Below are positions 1 to 7,343 of a DNA stretch of 12,565 nt, piece after piece (position 1 is the first letter of the stretch; each line of letters begins with the position of its first letter). Under the pieces are notes generated by a model. That model worked only from the letters and a program-made list of their open reading frames with translations, had not been told where the DNA came from and made no database searches. A program made the translations under genes and the position numbers. Origin of the DNA: Methylotenera sp. UBA6020 (GTDB lineage: Bacteria > Pseudomonadota > Gammaproteobacteria > Burkholderiales > Methylophilaceae); assembly GCA_002429455.1 (NCBI GenBank), contig DIZU01000032.1, positions 1-12,565 of the forward strand, in the 5' to 3' direction.

Positions 1-284
1 GGGATAAACACTGTTTCGATACTGTTCGCAGTGTCTGCGCCAATCAGCCATTTACGCGTACCGTCGTTAGACACCTGCTCCAACTGTACAGTAGGTAAGG
101 TGATTTCAGCCTCATTGGCTAATTTCTCACGTAATACTTTGGCAATATCAGTCATTTGCTCAAAGTCATGCACGCCAAAGTGATGCATCCAGCGCATCAA
201 CTGTTTGGCACGAAAAGGCTTCTCACCTTGTTCGGCAAACCATTGCGCCAGTTGTGGCTGATTGAAATTGAGCAAATTAACCAA
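1..284 (-). CDS. rlmN: RlmN, 23S rRNA/tRNA adenine-C2 methyltransferase (N-terminal part, cut by window edge)
   Basis: Only about the first 95 codons are present; the gene runs off the left edge. The translated start has NLLNFNQPQLAQWFAEQGEK followed by PFRAKQLMRWMHHFG, the typical N-terminal helical domain of RlmN, a radical-SAM enzyme that methylates C2 of A2503 in 23S rRNA and A37 of some tRNAs. The radical-SAM cysteine motif lies outside the window. The start is not ATG: the frame is closed by a TAA at 315-317 and its first ATG is codon 30, inside the conserved domain, so TTG at 284-282 is the best start. An AAAGGT ribosome-binding-like stretch lies about 11 bases upstream. The gene begins 34 bases after ndk and is probably co-transcribed with it, an order common in betaproteobacteria. 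Confidence 0.9.
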   Translation of the reverse strand, partial: MVNLLNFNQPQLAQWFAEQGEKPFRAKQLMRWMHHFGVHDFEQMTDIAKVLREKLANEAEITLPTVQLEQVSNDGTRKWLIGADTANSIETVFI

Positions 285-318
285 AATTGTTTTTACCTTT
301 ATATAACTTAAAACTTAA

Positions 319-726
319 TTACTTACCGAAAAAGTAAGCAATCTCAATAGCAGCATTATCTTCAGAATCTGAACCGTGCACTGCGTTTGCATCAATACTT
401 TCAGCAAAGTCAGCACGAATCGTGCCGGCAGCAGCGTCTTTAGGGTTAGTTGCACCCATTAAATCACGGTTCACTTGCACGGCATTTTCACCTTCTAAGG
501 CTTGAATCATCACTGGGCCTGAAATCATAAATTTCACCAAATCACCAAAAAATGGGCGTGTTGCGTGCACTGCGTAAAAACCTTCAGCTTCCGCTTGTGT
601 TAATTGCGCCATTTTTGCAGCAACAACTTTTAAACCTGCGTTTTCAAAACGTGTGTAGATTTTACCAATTACATTTTTTGCCACTGCATCAGGTTTGATG
701 ATAGAAAGTGTGCGTTGAACAGCCAT
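319..726 (-). CDS. ndk: Nucleoside diphosphate kinase
   Basis: This cytoplasmic enzyme transfers the gamma phosphate between nucleoside triphosphates and diphosphates through a phosphohistidine. The 135-residue protein starts with [11 protein letters not shown], with the conserved KPD lysine at residue 11, and carries the active-site signature NAVHGSDS with the catalytic histidine at residue 117. Both positions are normal for the family. Total length is slightly below the usual 140 or so because the C-terminus ends right after AYFFGK. A clear GGAG lies about 7 bases before the ATG. rlmN follows on the same strand after 34 bases. The promoter should lie in the 117-base region shared with the divergent fhcB. 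Identification is secure. Confidence 0.97.
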   Translation of the reverse strand: MAVQRTLSIIKPDAVAKNVIGKIYTRFENAGLKVVAAKMAQLTQAEAEGFYAVHATRPFFGDLVKFMISGPVMIQALEGENAVQVNRDLMGATNPKDAAAGTIRADFAESIDANAVHGSDSEDNAAIEIAYFFGK

Positions 727-843
727 AACAACTCCATTAAATTAACATATTGAAAAGAACGATAAAATACCATTTTTGGCGCTTAAAATAAACCAACATT
801 TTTATGCGATGTTTTTACTAAAACATGTTTAAATCCGCTCACT
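727..843. promoter_or_regulatory. Divergent control region between ndk and the fhc operon
   Basis: This short AT-rich interval must drive ndk leftward and fhcB rightward. It contains a perfect 10-base palindrome AAACATGTTT at 821-830, just before the fhcB start, and ATGTTT occurs twice (from 810 and 825), which could be half sites for a regulator. For fhcB a weak promoter match is TTGGCG at 776-781 with TTTTAT at 800-805 (18-base spacer). For ndk, an extended -10-like TGGTATTTT lies on the minus strand near 765-773. None of these matches is strong, so only the presence of control signals is claimed, not their exact positions. Confidence 0.35.
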
Positions 844-2169
844 ATGTGGCAGAATTGCACTTCGATGAAAATTACCAGCTCCCCAACACAACCAACAACC
901 CTTACCTGCCCTGCGTGTGGCTTGCTTTGCGATGATGTATTGTTAACTACAGCATCCCCAGTTGCCGTAAAAGTCGCTTGTGCAAAAAGTGTTACTTTTT
1001 TTGAGCAGACTTATTCTGCCGATAACCCTTCATTCGGTATTCCTAGCGTAGCTGGCCAAACTACTGACTTGAACACAGCGATCAAAGCCGCCACTGATAT
1101 TTTGCGCAAAAGTAACCAGCCCTTGTTCGCAGGCTTAGGTACAGAAGTGCAAGGCATGCGTTCATTAATGCGTCTAGCGGAAAAAACTGGCGCCACGCTT
1201 GATCATATGCACAGTGAAGGAACCGTTCGCAACACACTGGCACTTCAAAATAGTGGCTGGCAGACCACCACACTTACCGAAGTGAAAAATCGTGCCGATG
1301 TAATTTTGGCGATTGGCACCGACATCGTTTCCAGCCATCCGCGGTTTTTTGAAAAACTGGTATGGAATACGGAGAGCTTGTTTAACAAGCCCGTGCCAGA
1401 GGTAATTTATTTAGCTGCGCCTTTGAATGCCTCTGGTGAAAATACCCAAGCAGGCATTTCGCCAGCGGGTACACAACCCATGGTTATTCCTGCCGCAACT
1501 GAGCAGTTACCTGAAATCATCAATGCGTTAAATGCCTTAGCAAATGGCAAAAATCTAAATATTGACAATATTGCCGGTGTTGCACTCTCATCGCTACAGA
1601 CGATACTAGAAAAATTAAAAGCAGCACAATATGCCGTAGTGGTGTGGTCTGCTAGCAATTTAAAATTTGCACACGCTGAACTCACTGTTCAAAGTATTAC
1701 TCAACTCATCGCTAAACTGAATGAAACCAACCGCGTCGCAGGCTTACCACTCAATTCTGGCGATGGCGATACCAGCGTTAATAATACCAGCACTTGGCTC
1801 AGCGGCTATCCGACAAGAAACCGCTTCACTAATGTGAAATCTGGTGGCAAGCCGGAATACGATGCTTATTATTTTTCAACCAAACAACAGTTGGAAAATT
1901 GCGATGCATTGTTGTGGGTTAGCACATTTAACGCACATCAACCACCGCCAGACACCGGCGCTCCCACCATTGTGATTGGTCACCCCAATATGCAATTTAC
2001 TCGTGCGCCGGATGTATTTATCCCGGTAGGTATCCCTGCATTAGACCATACCGGCACGATGTTCCGGTTGGATAGCGCCGTTGCACTGCCATTGAAAAAA
2101 TTACGCGACTCCAATTTACCGAGTTTAAGCCAAGTCACTCAGAAAATCCTAGATATTTTATCATGCTAA
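844..2169 (+). CDS. fhcB: FhcB, formyltransferase/hydrolase complex subunit B (FwdB/FmdB homologue)
   Basis: This is the subunit related to the molybdopterin-binding B subunit of archaeal formylmethanofuran dehydrogenase. In methylotrophs it belongs to the cytoplasmic Fhc complex, which makes formate from formyl-H4MPT and needs no redox chemistry at this subunit. The N-terminus has TCPACGLLCDD with cysteines at residues 22, 25, 29 and 46 (CX2CX3CX16C), an iron-sulfur-type pattern. The later segment AIGTDIVSSHPRFFEKLVW matches the conserved HPR region of the family. There is no cysteine from residue 47 to well past residue 300, so the metal-ligand cysteine or selenocysteine of FwdB is missing; the likely equivalent loop reads DHMHSEGTVRN. 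The start is uncertain: ATG 844 or ATG 865 (codon 8), neither with a Shine-Dalgarno. The end overlaps fhcA by 7 bases, implying coupled translation. Confidence 0.9.
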   Translation: MWQNCTSMKITSSPTQPTTLTCPACGLLCDDVLLTTASPVAVKVACAKSVTFFEQTYSADNPSFGIPSVAGQTTDLNTAIKAATDILRKSNQPLFAGLGTEVQGMRSLMRLAEKTGATLDHMHSEGTVRNTLALQNSGWQTTTLTEVKNRADVILAIGTDIVSSHPRFFEKLVWNTESLFNKPVPEVIYLAAPLNASGENTQAGISPAGTQPMVIPAATEQLPEIINALNALANGKNLNIDNIAGVALSSLQTILEKLKAAQYAVVVWSASNLKFAHAELTVQSITQLIAKLNETNRVAGLPLNSGDGDTSVNNTSTWLSGYPTRNRFTNVKSGGKPEYDAYYFSTKQQLENCDALLWVSTFNAHQPPPDTGAPTIVIGHPNMQFTRAPDVFIPVGIPALDHTGTMFRLDSAVALPLKKLRDSNLPSLSQVTQKILDILSC

Positions 2170-3839
2170 CACTCCTTAAAAACGGCAAGATTTACGACCC
2201 TGCGCGCGGCAAAGATGGCGTAATTCAGGATATTTATATTCGTGATGGCCGCATCGTCAACAAACCCAGCGATACAGAAAAAATCAGTCGAACTTATGAT
2301 TTAGCAGGCAAAGTCGTCATGGCCGGCGCAATTGATATGCATAGCCATATTGGCGGTGGCAAAATCAATATTGCACGTATGATGCTGCCTGAGTTTCAAG
2401 AAACTAGAAAATATAGCGAACCTGAAGCGCACATTTGCACACCTAATTGCAGCCATGACGCCACACCTAACACTACTGACACAGGCTTTCGTTACATTGA
2501 GATGGGCTATACCGCGGCTTTCGAACCTGCCATCATGCCCATTAACGCCCGTCAAGCGCATTTAGAAATGGCTGACACGCCGATGATAGACAAAGGTGGC
2601 TACGCCATGCTAGGCAGTGACGACTACTTTTTACGCATGCTCGCAGCAAAAAAAGATCAAAAATCGATTAACGATTACGTTGCGTGGATATTACATGCCA
2701 CGCAAGCCATCGGCATTAAAGTGGTGAACCCAGGCGGTATTAGCGCGTTTAAGTTTAATCAACGTAAATTAGATTTAGATGAAAATCACAGCTATTACCA
2801 TATTTCGCCACGTGAAATATTAAAAAGTTTAAGTACCGCAGTACATGAATTAGGCATTGCCAAACCTTTGCATGTGCATTGCAATAACTTAGGTGCAGCC
2901 GGTAATTTCGAAACTACATTGAACACCATGGGCGCTTCCGATGGTCTGCCTATGCACCTCACACATATTCAGTTCCATAGCTATGGTACTGAGGGAGATA
3001 AGAAGTTTTCATCTGCCGCTGCACAGATTTCAGAAGCCCTGAATAAAAACAAACACATTACCGCCGATGTTGGTCAGATTTTATTTGGTCAAACCGTTAC
3101 TGCTTCTGGCGACAGCATGATGCAGCACTTGAACGCTAAACATGCCAACCCAAAAAAATCAGTCATCATGGATATTGAATGTGATGCCGGTTGTGGCGTA
3201 GTGCCATTTAAGTATCGCGACCAAAATTACGTTAATGCATTGCAATGGGCGATTGGCTTGGAAATATTTCTGTCAGCCGAAGACCCTTGGCGCATCTTTT
3301 TAACCACCGACCATCCAAATGGTGCGCCATTTACCAGCTACCCGCACCTGATCCGCTTACTGATGGATAAAAGCTTTAGAAACGAAGCATTTGCTAAACT
3401 AAACTTAGATGCCCAAGCCATGAGCAATCTGACCAGCATCGACCGCGAGTATAGCTTGTACGAAATCGCCATTATGACGCGTGCGGGTGCAGCTAACCTC
3501 GTTGGACTGCATGATCGTGGGCATTTAGGGGTAGGTGGCGGAGCAGACATTACCGTGTATACAGACCAGCTAGACCGTGAAGCGATGTTCAGCAAACCTG
3601 ATTATGTGTTTAAAGATGGTGAACTTGTCGTCAAAGATGGCAAAGTGGTTAAAGTAACTTGGGGTGCCACCCATACCGCCAAGCCTGCCTTTGATATTAG
3701 CGTTGAAAAAGACTTAAAAGACTATTTCGATAAATACCACACTATACAATTAGATAATTTTAAAATTAGTGATGATGAAATAAGCAATGACGGCCGTGGC
3801 AGTGTCATTGTTCATGAAAACAAGCAACCATCACATTGA
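2163..3839 (+). CDS. fhcA: FhcA, formylmethanofuran hydrolase subunit A of the Fhc complex
   Basis: This is an amidohydrolase-fold subunit homologous to archaeal FwdA/FmdA. In methylotrophs it hydrolyses formyl-methylofuran to formate, the last step of H4MPT-linked formaldehyde oxidation. The 558-residue length fits the family. Expected dinuclear metal residues are all visible: HSH at residues 60-62 in AIDMHSHIGGGK, the probable carboxylated lysine 186 in GIKVVNPGG, HVH at 238-240, LTHIQFH near 268-272, and Asp383 in TTDHPNGAPF. The active site therefore looks intact. The ATG lies inside the last codons of fhcB and has no separate Shine-Dalgarno, so translation is probably coupled. The next gene starts 20 bases after the stop. 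Confidence 0.96.
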   Translation: MLTLLKNGKIYDPARGKDGVIQDIYIRDGRIVNKPSDTEKISRTYDLAGKVVMAGAIDMHSHIGGGKINIARMMLPEFQETRKYSEPEAHICTPNCSHDATPNTTDTGFRYIEMGYTAAFEPAIMPINARQAHLEMADTPMIDKGGYAMLGSDDYFLRMLAAKKDQKSINDYVAWILHATQAIGIKVVNPGGISAFKFNQRKLDLDENHSYYHISPREILKSLSTAVHELGIAKPLHVHCNNLGAAGNFETTLNTMGASDGLPMHLTHIQFHSYGTEGDKKFSSAAAQISEALNKNKHITADVGQILFGQTVTASGDSMMQHLNAKHANPKKSVIMDIECDAGCGVVPFKYRDQNYVNALQWAIGLEIFLSAEDPWRIFLTTDHPNGAPFTSYPHLIRLLMDKSFRNEAFAKLNLDAQAMSNLTSIDREYSLYEIAIMTRAGAANLVGLHDRGHLGVGGGADITVYTDQLDREAMFSKPDYVFKDGELVVKDGKVVKVTWGATHTAKPAFDISVEKDLKDYFDKYHTIQLDNFKISDDEISNDGRGSVIVHENKQPSH

Positions 3840-3848
3840 TTTAAGAAT

Positions 3849-3854
3849 AAGGAG
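3849..3854 (+). promoter_or_regulatory. Strong ribosome binding site of the PPOX-like gene
   Basis: AAGGAG stands five bases before the ATG at 3860. Two ATG codons are adjacent (3857 and 3860); the spacing favours the second. This is the only textbook Shine-Dalgarno sequence in the fhc operon: fhcB, fhcA, fhcD and fhcC have weak sites or overlap the preceding gene. Confidence 0.7.
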
Positions 3855-3859
3855 TAATG

Positions 3860-4519
3860 ATGAGTAGATTGTATGGCGAGCAACACCGCAGCATTCAAGA
3901 CGACTTTGGCACCAGAGGCATGGCCGACCGCGTTGAGGAGCTTGTTTGCCGTACCGAGTTTGATGATGGCGCTAAAGGCTTCATTGAAAGCGTGGAGATG
4001 TTTTACTTATCCTCTATTGATCATCAAGGCCGCCCTACCGTTTCATACAAAGGCGGCGATGCAGGCTTTGTAAAGGTTGTAGACAGTACTACTTTAATCT
4101 TTCCAAGCTACGACGGCAACGGCATGTTTTTTTCCATGGGAAACATCAGTGCCAATCCGCAAGTCGGCTTATTGTTTATCTCATTTGAAACGCCTAACCG
4201 CCTGCGTGTACAAGGTACTGCAAGCATTTCGAAAGATCCCGCTTTAATAGCGAGCTTCAAAGAAGCGGACTTTGTAGTCACGGTAAAATTATCTGAATTA
4301 TGGCAAAACTGCCCGCGATATATTCCTAAATATGAAAAAGTACGTGATTCACGCTATGTACCGCGCGATCATTGTGAAACGCCGCTGGCCGGCTGGAAAC
4401 AGCTTGATTTAGTGCAAGACGTATTACCAGAAACAGACCTGAAAAAGGTAGAAAAAATAGGCACCATTAACATTGAAGAATGGGTTGGGAAAATTCAATC
4501 ACGCGATGCTACTGCTTAA
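3860..4519 (+). CDS. PPOX-class FMN-binding protein inside the fhc operon
   Basis: The 219-residue protein belongs to the pyridoxamine 5'-phosphate oxidase-like split-barrel flavoproteins and resembles the family named after Deinococcus DR_2398. Supporting segments are MFYLSSIDHQGRPTVSYKGG (about 47-66), FPSYDGNGMF (81-90), GNISANPQVGLLF (94-106), RLRVQGTAS (114-122) and NCPRYIP (150-156), which in this family shape the FMN site and dimer interface. No signal peptide or membrane segment is seen, so it should be cytoplasmic. The substrate is unknown; PdxH activity itself is not implied. It lies 20 bases after fhcA and 35 before fhcD on the same strand, so it is almost certainly in the fhc transcript. 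A link to methylofuran or H4MPT chemistry is inference from position only. Start chosen at 3860 by ribosome binding site spacing; 3857 is possible. Confidence 0.85.
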   Translation: MSRLYGEQHRSIQDDFGTRGMADRVEELVCRTEFDDGAKGFIESVEMFYLSSIDHQGRPTVSYKGGDAGFVKVVDSTTLIFPSYDGNGMFFSMGNISANPQVGLLFISFETPNRLRVQGTASISKDPALIASFKEADFVVTVKLSELWQNCPRYIPKYEKVRDSRYVPRDHCETPLAGWKQLDLVQDVLPETDLKKVEKIGTINIEEWVGKIQSRDATA

Positions 4520-4554
4520 CACGAGCTCTTTGAAAGATTATTACTTAAAAAATT

Positions 4555-5478
4555 ATGTTGATTAATGGCGTACAAATAGACGACACCTTTGCCGAAGCAT
4601 TCAATATGCGCGGCACGCGTGTACTCATCACCGCACAAAACCTTAAATGGGCCTACCATGCAGCCAACGCGATGACAGGCTTCGCCACATCAGTGATTGG
4701 CTGTGGCGTTGAAGCTGGCATCGAACGCGAACTTAATGTCGATGAAACACCTGATGGTAGACCTGGGGTGAGCATTTTAATGTTTGCCATGGGCAGCAAA
4801 GTCCTGATGCAACAATTGGAAACACGTATGGGGCAATGTATACTCACCTGCCCTACCGCCGCTGCATTTGCCGGGGTAGAAAGTGAAGAGCGCATTAATC
4901 TAGGCAAAAATTTACGTTTTTTTGGAGATGGTTATCAAACCTCCAAATTATTCGCTAATAAAAATGGTAAAGCCAAACGCTACTGGCGTATCCCAGTAAT
5001 GGATGGCGAGTTTCTGTGCGAGGAAACCACTGGTATGGTACGCGCAATTGGTGGTGGTAACTTTTTGATCCTGGCTACATCACAACCAGCAGCACTCGCT
5101 GCAGCTGAAGCTGCGATTGACGCGATGAAACAAATACCGAATGTAATTATGCCTTTTCCAGGCGGCGTCGTACGCTCTGGATCTAAAGTTGGCAGCAAAT
5201 ATAAAACCATGTTTGCCTCAACGAATGATGCATTTTGCCCAACACTGAAAGGTGCAACTAATACCGAACTTTCACCTGAGATTGAAAGCGTCATGGAAAT
5301 TGTAATTGATGGCTTAAATTTTGAAGATATTGCAGCATCCATGCGTGTTGGCATACAAGCTATTTGTAACCTGGGTGCAGCAAGCGGCGTAAAGCGCATC
5401 TCAGCAGGTAACTATGGTGGAAAGTTAGGGCCACATCATTTCAAACTGCATGAGATTATGGCTGAAAGTACATCATGA
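4555..5478 (+). CDS. fhcD: FhcD, formylmethanofuran:H4MPT formyltransferase
   Basis: This is the homologue of archaeal Ftr. In the Fhc complex it transfers the formyl group from 5-formyl-H4MPT to methylofuran, running opposite to the methanogen direction. The 307-residue length is close to the usual 300 or so. Characteristic segments are INGVQIDDTFAEAFNMRGTR at the start, TGFATSVIGCGVEAGIE (41-57), CPTAAAFAG (99-107), GEFLCEETTGMVRAIGGGNF (151-170), PFPGGVVRSGSKVGSKYK (about residues 200-217) and NYGGKLGPHHFKLHEI at the end. No clear Shine-Dalgarno precedes the ATG, which follows an A-rich stretch. Its stop overlaps the fhcC start in ATGA, so the two are translationally coupled. Function is secure by family and context. 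Confidence 0.96.
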   Translation: MLINGVQIDDTFAEAFNMRGTRVLITAQNLKWAYHAANAMTGFATSVIGCGVEAGIERELNVDETPDGRPGVSILMFAMGSKVLMQQLETRMGQCILTCPTAAAFAGVESEERINLGKNLRFFGDGYQTSKLFANKNGKAKRYWRIPVMDGEFLCEETTGMVRAIGGGNFLILATSQPAALAAAEAAIDAMKQIPNVIMPFPGGVVRSGSKVGSKYKTMFASTNDAFCPTLKGATNTELSPEIESVMEIVIDGLNFEDIAASMRVGIQAICNLGAASGVKRISAGNYGGKLGPHHFKLHEIMAESTS

Positions 5479-6290
5479 ACGCACTCACCTTTACCCAAAA
5501 GATAACCCTGCAACACCAGCTCAACTGTGCGGCACTTACGCCTAATAATTTAGCAAACAAATCAATAACCGAGATAGCAAGCATCTTACTAGGTTATGGA
5601 AAAAGCCAACTGCGGGTAGATGAAGTGTTTGAGATTACAGGCAATGATGCACAAAACATTTACTTCAAAAACAGCTCAAATAAGCTCGACTATCTAGGCG
5701 CCAACATGGCAACTGGTTGCATGCACATTGAAGGCAATGCCGGTGCGTATCTTGGTTACAATCTAAAACAAGGTGAGATTCACTGTCACGGCAATACCGA
5801 AGCTTTCGCCGCCTGTAATATGGTAGCTGGTTTGCTTAAGGTGGATGGCAATACCGGAGACTTTTTAGGAGGCGCATCTTCCGGACTACGTAAAGGCATG
5901 CGTGGTGGCACGGTCATCGTAAAAGGTAATGCAGGAGATCGTGTGGGCGATCAAATGCGCCGTGGACTGATTCTGGTTGAAGGCAACGTGGGGGCCTATT
6001 GTGGCAGCCGTATGATTGCAGGTACGATAGGTGTGCTTGGCGATGTAGGTGGCTATGCAGGCTTTAACATGAAACATGGCACATTGTTATTTTCAAAACT
6101 GCCGAAACTGCACGCTACTATTAAAGATTGCGGCACGCATACCTTGCCATTTTTACATTTATTGTTCAAATCTTTTGTGCCATTTAAAACTAAATTTTCT
6201 GACATTAAAACTCAACGTGTACAACGTTTTGTTGGGGATGTAGCTTGTAATGGTAATGGCGAAATTTTGTTTCTTTCGCCATCGCAATAA
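5475..6290 (+). CDS. fhcC: FhcC, formyltransferase/hydrolase complex subunit C (FwdC-like beta-helix)
   Basis: This is the homologue of FwdC/FmdC and of the glutamate synthase C-terminal domain. It acts as a right-handed beta-helix scaffold in the Fhc complex. Helix turns are visible as repeated glycine-asparagine steps: GNAG at 87, GNTE at 106, GNTG at 125, GNAG at 151, GNVG at 170 and GDVG at 189. These are 19 residues apart, except for one 26-residue step where GGASSGL is inserted. The 271-residue length is normal. The start codon overlaps the fhcD stop by four bases (ATGA). It is the last fhc gene. No strong terminator follows; only a 6-bp hairpin without a T-run is seen before trhO, so some read-through is possible. 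Confidence 0.95.
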   Translation: MNALTFTQKITLQHQLNCAALTPNNLANKSITEIASILLGYGKSQLRVDEVFEITGNDAQNIYFKNSSNKLDYLGANMATGCMHIEGNAGAYLGYNLKQGEIHCHGNTEAFAACNMVAGLLKVDGNTGDFLGGASSGLRKGMRGGTVIVKGNAGDRVGDQMRRGLILVEGNVGAYCGSRMIAGTIGVLGDVGGYAGFNMKHGTLLFSKLPKLHATIKDCGTHTLPFLHLLFKSFVPFKTKFSDIKTQRVQRFVGDVACNGNGEILFLSPSQ

Positions 6291-6298
6291 CACTCGTT

Positions 6299-6327
6299 CT
6301 GGCAATCACTCCTGCAAGTGATAAAAT
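6299..6327 (+). promoter_or_regulatory. Candidate trhO promoter with a palindrome in its spacer
   Basis: CTGGCA at 6299-6304 and TAAAAT at 6322-6327 are separated by 17 bases, a fair sigma-70-type match. Between them the inverted repeat ATCACT (6305-6310) / AGTGAT (6317-6322) fills the spacer, so the element could be an operator or a weak hairpin at the end of the fhc transcript. If the promoter is used, the trhO leader would be about 20 bases, and it has no Shine-Dalgarno. Confidence 0.35.
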
Positions 6328-6353
6328 AGTGTTTTGTAACAACTTTTATTGCC

Positions 6354-7301
6354 ATGACCACGCACTTAACACCTCAGTATTTAACTGCTGCACTTTATAA
6401 ATTCGTCAGCTTGCCTGATTACAACGCCTTACAAGCACCGATCCTAGCTGCCTGCGAAAGCAACAACATCAAAGGTACTCTCCTACTTGCTGAAGAAGGT
6501 ATTAACGGCACAATTGCTGGTTTGCCTAAAGATATTCACAACGTGCTGGATTTTATACGTACAAATCCGCTATTCGAGAATCGTTTTTCCGATCTAGAAC
6601 ACAAGGAGTCTTTTGCTTCTGAGCATCCGTTTTACCGCATGAAAGTTCGTCTCAAAAAGGAAATTGTAACGCTGGGCGTAGCAGGCATCAGCCCGACCAA
6701 ACAAGTAGGCACTTACGTCAAACCCGAAGACTGGAATGCATTAATTTCAGACCCGGATGTTATTTTGATTGATACCCGCAACGATTATGAAGTTGACATT
6801 GGCACATTCAAAGGCGCAATCGACCCTAAAACCACAACATTCCGCGAGTTTCCAGACTACGTTGCCAACCACTTTGATAAAACCAAACATAAGAAAGTTG
6901 CCATGTTCTGCACGGGCGGTATACGCTGCGAAAAAGCCTCATCGTATATGATGGAACAAGGCTTTGAAGAGGTTTACCACCTGCAAGGCGGTATTTTGAA
7001 ATATCTTGAGACCGTGCCGGAAGAGCAAAGTCTATGGCAAGGTGAATGCTTTGTATTTGACCAACGTGTAGCAGTTAAACACAATTTAGAAGTAGGCGAA
7101 TACGACCAGTGCTACGCCTGCCGCCACCCACTCTCACCCGATGAATTGCAAAGCCCGCAATATACGCCGGGGATCTCTTGTCCTTATTGCTATGACAAAT
7201 TATCGGCAGAAAAGCGTGCCAGCCTCACAGAACGCCAAAAACAAGTGATATTAGCCAAACAACGCGGCGAAATGCACATTGGTGAAAAGCAGAGAAAATA
7301 A
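6354..7301 (+). CDS. trhO: TrhO, tRNA U34 hydroxylase (rhodanese-family, YceA)
   Basis: TrhO adds an oxygen to uridine 34 of certain tRNAs in an O2-dependent reaction, giving ho5U, the precursor of cmo5U-type wobble modifications. The 315-residue protein has the expected parts: an N-terminal acylphosphatase-like domain with [14 protein letters not shown] (about 43-56), a central rhodanese domain with [12 protein letters not shown] (135-146) and the active loop [12 protein letters not shown] with Cys186 and Cys192, and a C-terminal four-cysteine element CYAC (253-256) and CPYC (276-279), probably metal binding. No Shine-Dalgarno is visible before the ATG. The gene follows fhcC after 63 bases but has its own possible promoter; a functional link to the fhc genes is not expected. 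Confidence 0.95.
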   Translation: MTTHLTPQYLTAALYKFVSLPDYNALQAPILAACESNNIKGTLLLAEEGINGTIAGLPKDIHNVLDFIRTNPLFENRFSDLEHKESFASEHPFYRMKVRLKKEIVTLGVAGISPTKQVGTYVKPEDWNALISDPDVILIDTRNDYEVDIGTFKGAIDPKTTTFREFPDYVANHFDKTKHKKVAMFCTGGIRCEKASSYMMEQGFEEVYHLQGGILKYLETVPEEQSLWQGECFVFDQRVAVKHNLEVGEYDQCYACRHPLSPDELQSPQYTPGISCPYCYDKLSAEKRASLTERQKQVILAKQRGEMHIGEKQRK

Positions 7302-7343
7302 GGGTTTCATTCCCGGCTACTTTATGGTCACACACAAATTTTG

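Noticed and set aside
3860..4519. Calling the flavoprotein PdxH (pyridoxamine phosphate oxidase)
   Set aside because: It shares the fold class, but its segments fit the DR_2398-like group and not PdxH. No vitamin B6 gene is nearby.
4980..5399. 139-codon minus-strand frame within fhcD
   Set aside because: It lies wholly inside a well-identified gene, resembles no family I know, and is explained as an antisense shadow frame.
844..6290. Calling the cluster an active formylmethanofuran dehydrogenase (methanogen-type Fwd/Fmd)
   Set aside because: FhcB lacks the metal-ligand cysteine, no ferredoxin-like FwdF/FwdG gene is present, and an Ftr gene is in the operon. This is the bacterial hydrolytic Fhc arrangement.
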